This document shows positions 61,813-64,000 of a stretch of DNA of 64,000 nt, piece after piece. Every line of letters starts with the position of its first letter. Position 1 is the first letter of the stretch. The notes beneath the pieces are model-generated. The model had not been told where the DNA came from. It saw only the letters and a list, made by a program, of their open reading frames with translations, and searched no databases. Source of the stretch: Roseovarius litoreus. Its GTDB lineage: Bacteria; Pseudomonadota; Alphaproteobacteria; Rhodobacterales; Rhodobacteraceae. The position numbers and the translations under genes are program-made. Location: contig NZ_FRCB01000001.1 of NCBI RefSeq assembly GCF_900142765.1, positions 799,799-863,798 of the forward strand, read 5' to 3'.

Positions 61813-63303
61813 ATGTTGTGGTCGATTTTAAAGATTGTCGGTTTCATCGCCCTTGTTTCGGCGGCGACACTCGGCGCAGCCCATCTGATCGAGATGGAAG
61901 GCGGTGTCAGGATCGTGTTCGGCGGTCAGGAATTCAACCTGACCCCGATCAAGGCGGTGATCGCATTGATCGTTCTGGTGATTGCGCTGTGGCTTTTGCT
62001 CAAACTGCTGTCCTTGCTGGTCGCAACGCTCAAGTTCATCAACGGCGATGAAACGGCGATTTCGCGCTATTTCGACAAGAACCGGCAGGAAAAAGGGTTT
62101 CGTGCACTGTCCGAAGGCATGATGGCGCTGGCTTCGGGTGAGGGCGACCTCGCCATGTCCAAGGCCAACAAGGCGGAAAAATACCTGCGCAAACCCGATC
62201 TGACCAATCTTCTCACGGCGCAGGCTGCAGAACTGTCGGGCGACACCCGCAAGGCCGAATTGGTCTACAAGAAGTTGCTCAAGGATGACCGGACCCGCTT
62301 TGTCGGTGTGCGTGGCCTGATGAAGCAGAAACTGGCAGCCGGCGACACCGAAACCGCGTTGAAGCTCGCCAAGACCGCATTCGCGCTCAAGCCTCGGCAT
62401 GGCGAGGTGCAGGATGCCCTCTTGCGGCTTCAGGCTCAGACCGCAGACTGGAAAGGCGCGCGCGAGACCCTGAATGCCAAGTTGAAATACGGCAGCTTGC
62501 CGCGTGATCTGCACAAGCGCCGTGACGCCGTTCTGGCCCTTTCCGAGGCCAAGGACGTGCTTGACGAAGGCAAGGACATCGAAGCCCGTGAGGCCGCGAT
62601 CGAGGCCAACAGATTGTCACCCGATCTGGTTCCCGCAGCTGTTCTGGCGGCGCGAAGCTATATGTCCCAAGGGTCCAAACGCTATGCGACGCGGGTCATC
62701 AAGAAGGCATGGGGCGTGCACCCGCATCCCGACCTTGCCGCCGCTTTCGCCGAGATCGAACCCGATGAAACTCCGGCGCAGCGCCTCAAGCGCTTCTCCA
62801 AGCTGATCGCGATGCATCCCGATAATCGCGAAACCAAGCTGCTCAAGGCCGAGCTGCACCTTGCCGCCGAAGATTTCCCTGCCGCCCGCCGTGCGCTTGG
62901 CGATCTGGTCGAAACGGATCCGGATGCGCGTGTGCTGACCATCATGGCCGCGATCGAACGCGGCGAGGGATCGTCGGACGCGGTGGTAAAGGGTTGGCTT
63001 GCGCGCGCATTGTCCGCGCCGCGCGGCCCGCAATGGGTCTGTGACAATTGCCAGCATATCCATGCGGAATGGGCGCCTGCCTGTGACCATTGCAACGCCT
63101 TCGACACACTGACATGGAAGACGCCCCCGGTCTCGACGATGACGACATCCACCGGCATCGAAATGCTGCCCCTGATCATCGGCGCGATCGAGCAAAAGCC
63201 CACAGAAGAAGAACAGACCGAAGCGGACGGGGATGACGTGCTCGATGCCGAAGTCGTTGAAGAAACCCCCGAGACGACGGACGAGGACACCACCCGAAAA
63301 TAG
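61813..63303 (+). CDS. hemY: HemY-type TPR membrane protein with C-terminal zinc-ribbon-like motif, 496 aa
   Basis: Two N-terminal membrane helices are followed by the HemY_N region (GGQEFNLTPIKAVIALIVLVI) and TPR-like helices to residue ~400. This HemY is named by gene order and is not the protoporphyrinogen oxidase. Near residues 412-434 CDNCQHIHAEWAPACDHC gives two CxxC pairs, resembling a rubredoxin/zinc-ribbon knuckle, as in LapB-type TPR proteins. The tail is acidic. It follows mic60 by 19 bp. Confidence 0.88.
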   Translation: MLWSILKIVGFIALVSAATLGAAHLIEMEGGVRIVFGGQEFNLTPIKAVIALIVLVIALWLLLKLLSLLVATLKFINGDETAISRYFDKNRQEKGFRALSEGMMALASGEGDLAMSKANKAEKYLRKPDLTNLLTAQAAELSGDTRKAELVYKKLLKDDRTRFVGVRGLMKQKLAAGDTETALKLAKTAFALKPRHGEVQDALLRLQAQTADWKGARETLNAKLKYGSLPRDLHKRRDAVLALSEAKDVLDEGKDIEAREAAIEANRLSPDLVPAAVLAARSYMSQGSKRYATRVIKKAWGVHPHPDLAAAFAEIEPDETPAQRLKRFSKLIAMHPDNRETKLLKAELHLAAEDFPAARRALGDLVETDPDARVLTIMAAIERGEGSSDAVVKGWLARALSAPRGPQWVCDNCQHIHAEWAPACDHCNAFDTLTWKTPPVSTMTTSTGIEMLPLIIGAIEQKPTEEEQTEADGDDVLDAEVVEETPETTDEDTTRK

Positions 63304-63348
63304 GACTTCCCCCGCCCCCCAGCCGATGCTATAGGCCCGCGAAACAGG

Positions 63349-63424
63349 GCCGCTGTAGCTCAGCTGGTAGAGCACGTCATTCGTAATGATGGGGTCGGGG
63401 GTTCGAGTCCCTTCAGCGGCACCA
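63349..63424 (+). tRNA. tRNA-Thr (anticodon CGT)
   Basis: A 76-nt cloverleaf folds with acceptor GCCGCTG/CAGCGGC, D arm GCTC..GAGC, anticodon loop TTCGTAA giving CGT (reads ACG, threonine), T arm with GGGGGTTCGAGTCCC, discriminator A, and a genomically encoded CCA. It lies 45 bp after hemY. Its 3' end is followed by the broken sensor gene. Confidence 0.95.
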
Positions 63425-63663
63425 CTTTCTCAGCCAAAATCATCCAATGACATCCAAAACACCTGTGTTCATGGTGGTTTTGTGATGTCGGTTGTCATAT
63501 GCCGGTCAGCCCGGTCCGCCAGTATCATCCACTGGTGATCGTCACGGACAACGGGCATGGCCATTTGAAAGTGATCGTTGAAATCACTGCCCGGCCCGAG
63601 CCGATAAAACACGAGCGCAACGATCAATTGCTGCGCGCTCTCGCTTGTTGATACTATCCCATC

Positions 63664-63905
63664 ATGATGCAGGATATCTCGCAAGTCGCACATGTGAGGC
63701 GGCGTTCGGTATTTATGGGTTGGTTGGGGCTTGGCGTGATATTTCTGCTGAGTGTGGGCGTATTTGTCCATTCACAAGCAACCCGTGTCTTTCTGAACGA
63801 AGCCGCTGGTCGCGCCGAGGGAACACTTCAACTTGCGACGACAGCCCTCGAAGGTTACCTGGAGCGGTTCGAGCGTTTGCCTCCGCTGATTGCCAAGCAA
63901 CAACT
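63664..63905 (+). pseudogene. 5' fragment of a DctB-like C4-dicarboxylate sensor kinase gene
   Basis: MMQDISQVAHVRRRSVFMGW starts a frame with one membrane helix (GLGVIFLLSVGVFVHSQ) and then EAAGRAEGTLQLATTALEGYLERFERLPPLIAKQQ. This resembles the N-terminal periplasmic domain of DctB-type kinases, which sense C4-dicarboxylates and normally run to ~580 residues. The frame stops after 90 codons, with sequence from about 63906 matching what looks like an insertion-sequence end. The remainder of the gene would lie beyond the window. Confidence 0.5.
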
Positions 63906-64000
63906 TGAGCTGCCCCCACTAAGTGGTCCAAGTTGATTGTTAGTGCATGACCGGCCTCTGGTCCATCTGGACAATACTTTCCGGTGCGGGAGGCCGGTAT
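63906..64000 (+). mobile_element. Probable left end of an insertion sequence (partial)
   Basis: The family-like DctB sequence ends and TGAGCTGCCCCCACTAAG begins, a terminal sequence of the kind found in IS3-group elements. GGGAGG lies at 63987-63992 and AT of a possible ATG is at 63999-64000, so a transposase orfA would start right at the window edge. The identity is inferred and the other end is not in the window. Confidence 0.4.

Noticed and set aside
63499..63651. A 50-codon plus-strand frame between tRNA-Thr and the DctB-like fragment
   Set aside because: Codon use is plausible but there is no ribosome-binding site and no recognisable motif. Could be a decayed remnant.
63425..63663. Integration (att) site at the tRNA-Thr 3' end
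   Set aside because: tRNA ends are frequent integration targets, but no repeat of the tRNA 3' end or integrase gene is seen in the remaining sequence.
63469..63771. A 100-codon minus-strand frame after tRNA-Thr
   Set aside because: It overlaps the start of the DctB-like gene, has no clear ribosome-binding site and no recognised family.

Overview
The window looks like the chromosomal replication-origin region of an alphaproteobacterium of the family Rhodobacteraceae (Roseobacter/Rhodobacter group). The evidence is the high-GC coding sequence, the mnmE-mnmG-rsmG-parA-parB block with two parS sites, the maf-aroE-coaE-dnaQ-secB block facing it, a divergent regB / senC-regA redox cluster, a PE-methylating phospholipid operon and a DmdA-type DMSP demethylase locus. 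I read about 62 protein-coding genes, one tRNA-Thr(CGT), and one gene cut short at the right end. No rRNA or CRISPR array is visible.

Layout. 1-7.5 kb: threonine deaminase, argG, a sulfotransferase-like gene with a class IV aminotransferase, periplasmic msrA, and the MaeB malic enzyme. 7.6-14.6 kb: mutS, grpE, hrcA, rph-rdgB-hemW. 14.6-22.0 kb: parB, parA, rsmG, mnmG, mnmE, rho and hemJ, all on the minus strand. 22.0-22.4 kb: an AT-rich gap with DnaA boxes and a perfect CtrA-type box, read here as oriC. 22.4-25.2 kb: maf-aroE-coaE-dnaQ on the plus strand, so transcription points away from the gap on both sides. 25.2-32 kb: secB, fxsA, tim44-like, mltA, smr, an MFS transporter, and psd-pssA-pmtA, which carries phosphatidylserine through to phosphatidylcholine.

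32-37 kb: an accessory catabolic cluster of Lrp-type regulator, DmdA-like demethylase, OsmC-like protein, enoyl-CoA hydratase and acyl-CoA ligase. It is a candidate compact DMSP demethylation locus. 37-40.6 kb: hslVU behind a heat-shock-like promoter, an M20 peptidase and trxA. 40.6-50.6 kb: a tightly coupled run of a DivL-like PAS protein without a kinase domain, tsaE, amgK, murU, addB and addA. A second perfect CtrA-type box lies in front of the PAS gene. 50.7-53.5 kb: the global redox regulators regB, senC and regA. 53.5-63.4 kb: a GNAT protein, an HD hydrolase, ahcY, DUF2853, EVE, YciI, gpsA-tsaD, hemD, a Mic60-like protein, HemY and tRNA-Thr.

The last ~340 bp hold the start of a DctB-like sensor kinase gene whose frame ends abruptly at what looks like the left end of an insertion sequence. 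The most interesting threads are the origin with its CtrA box, the matching box in front of the kinase-less DivL-like gene, the DMSP-type cluster, and the interrupted sensor gene. Functions are assigned from family motifs and gene order. I ran no database search.
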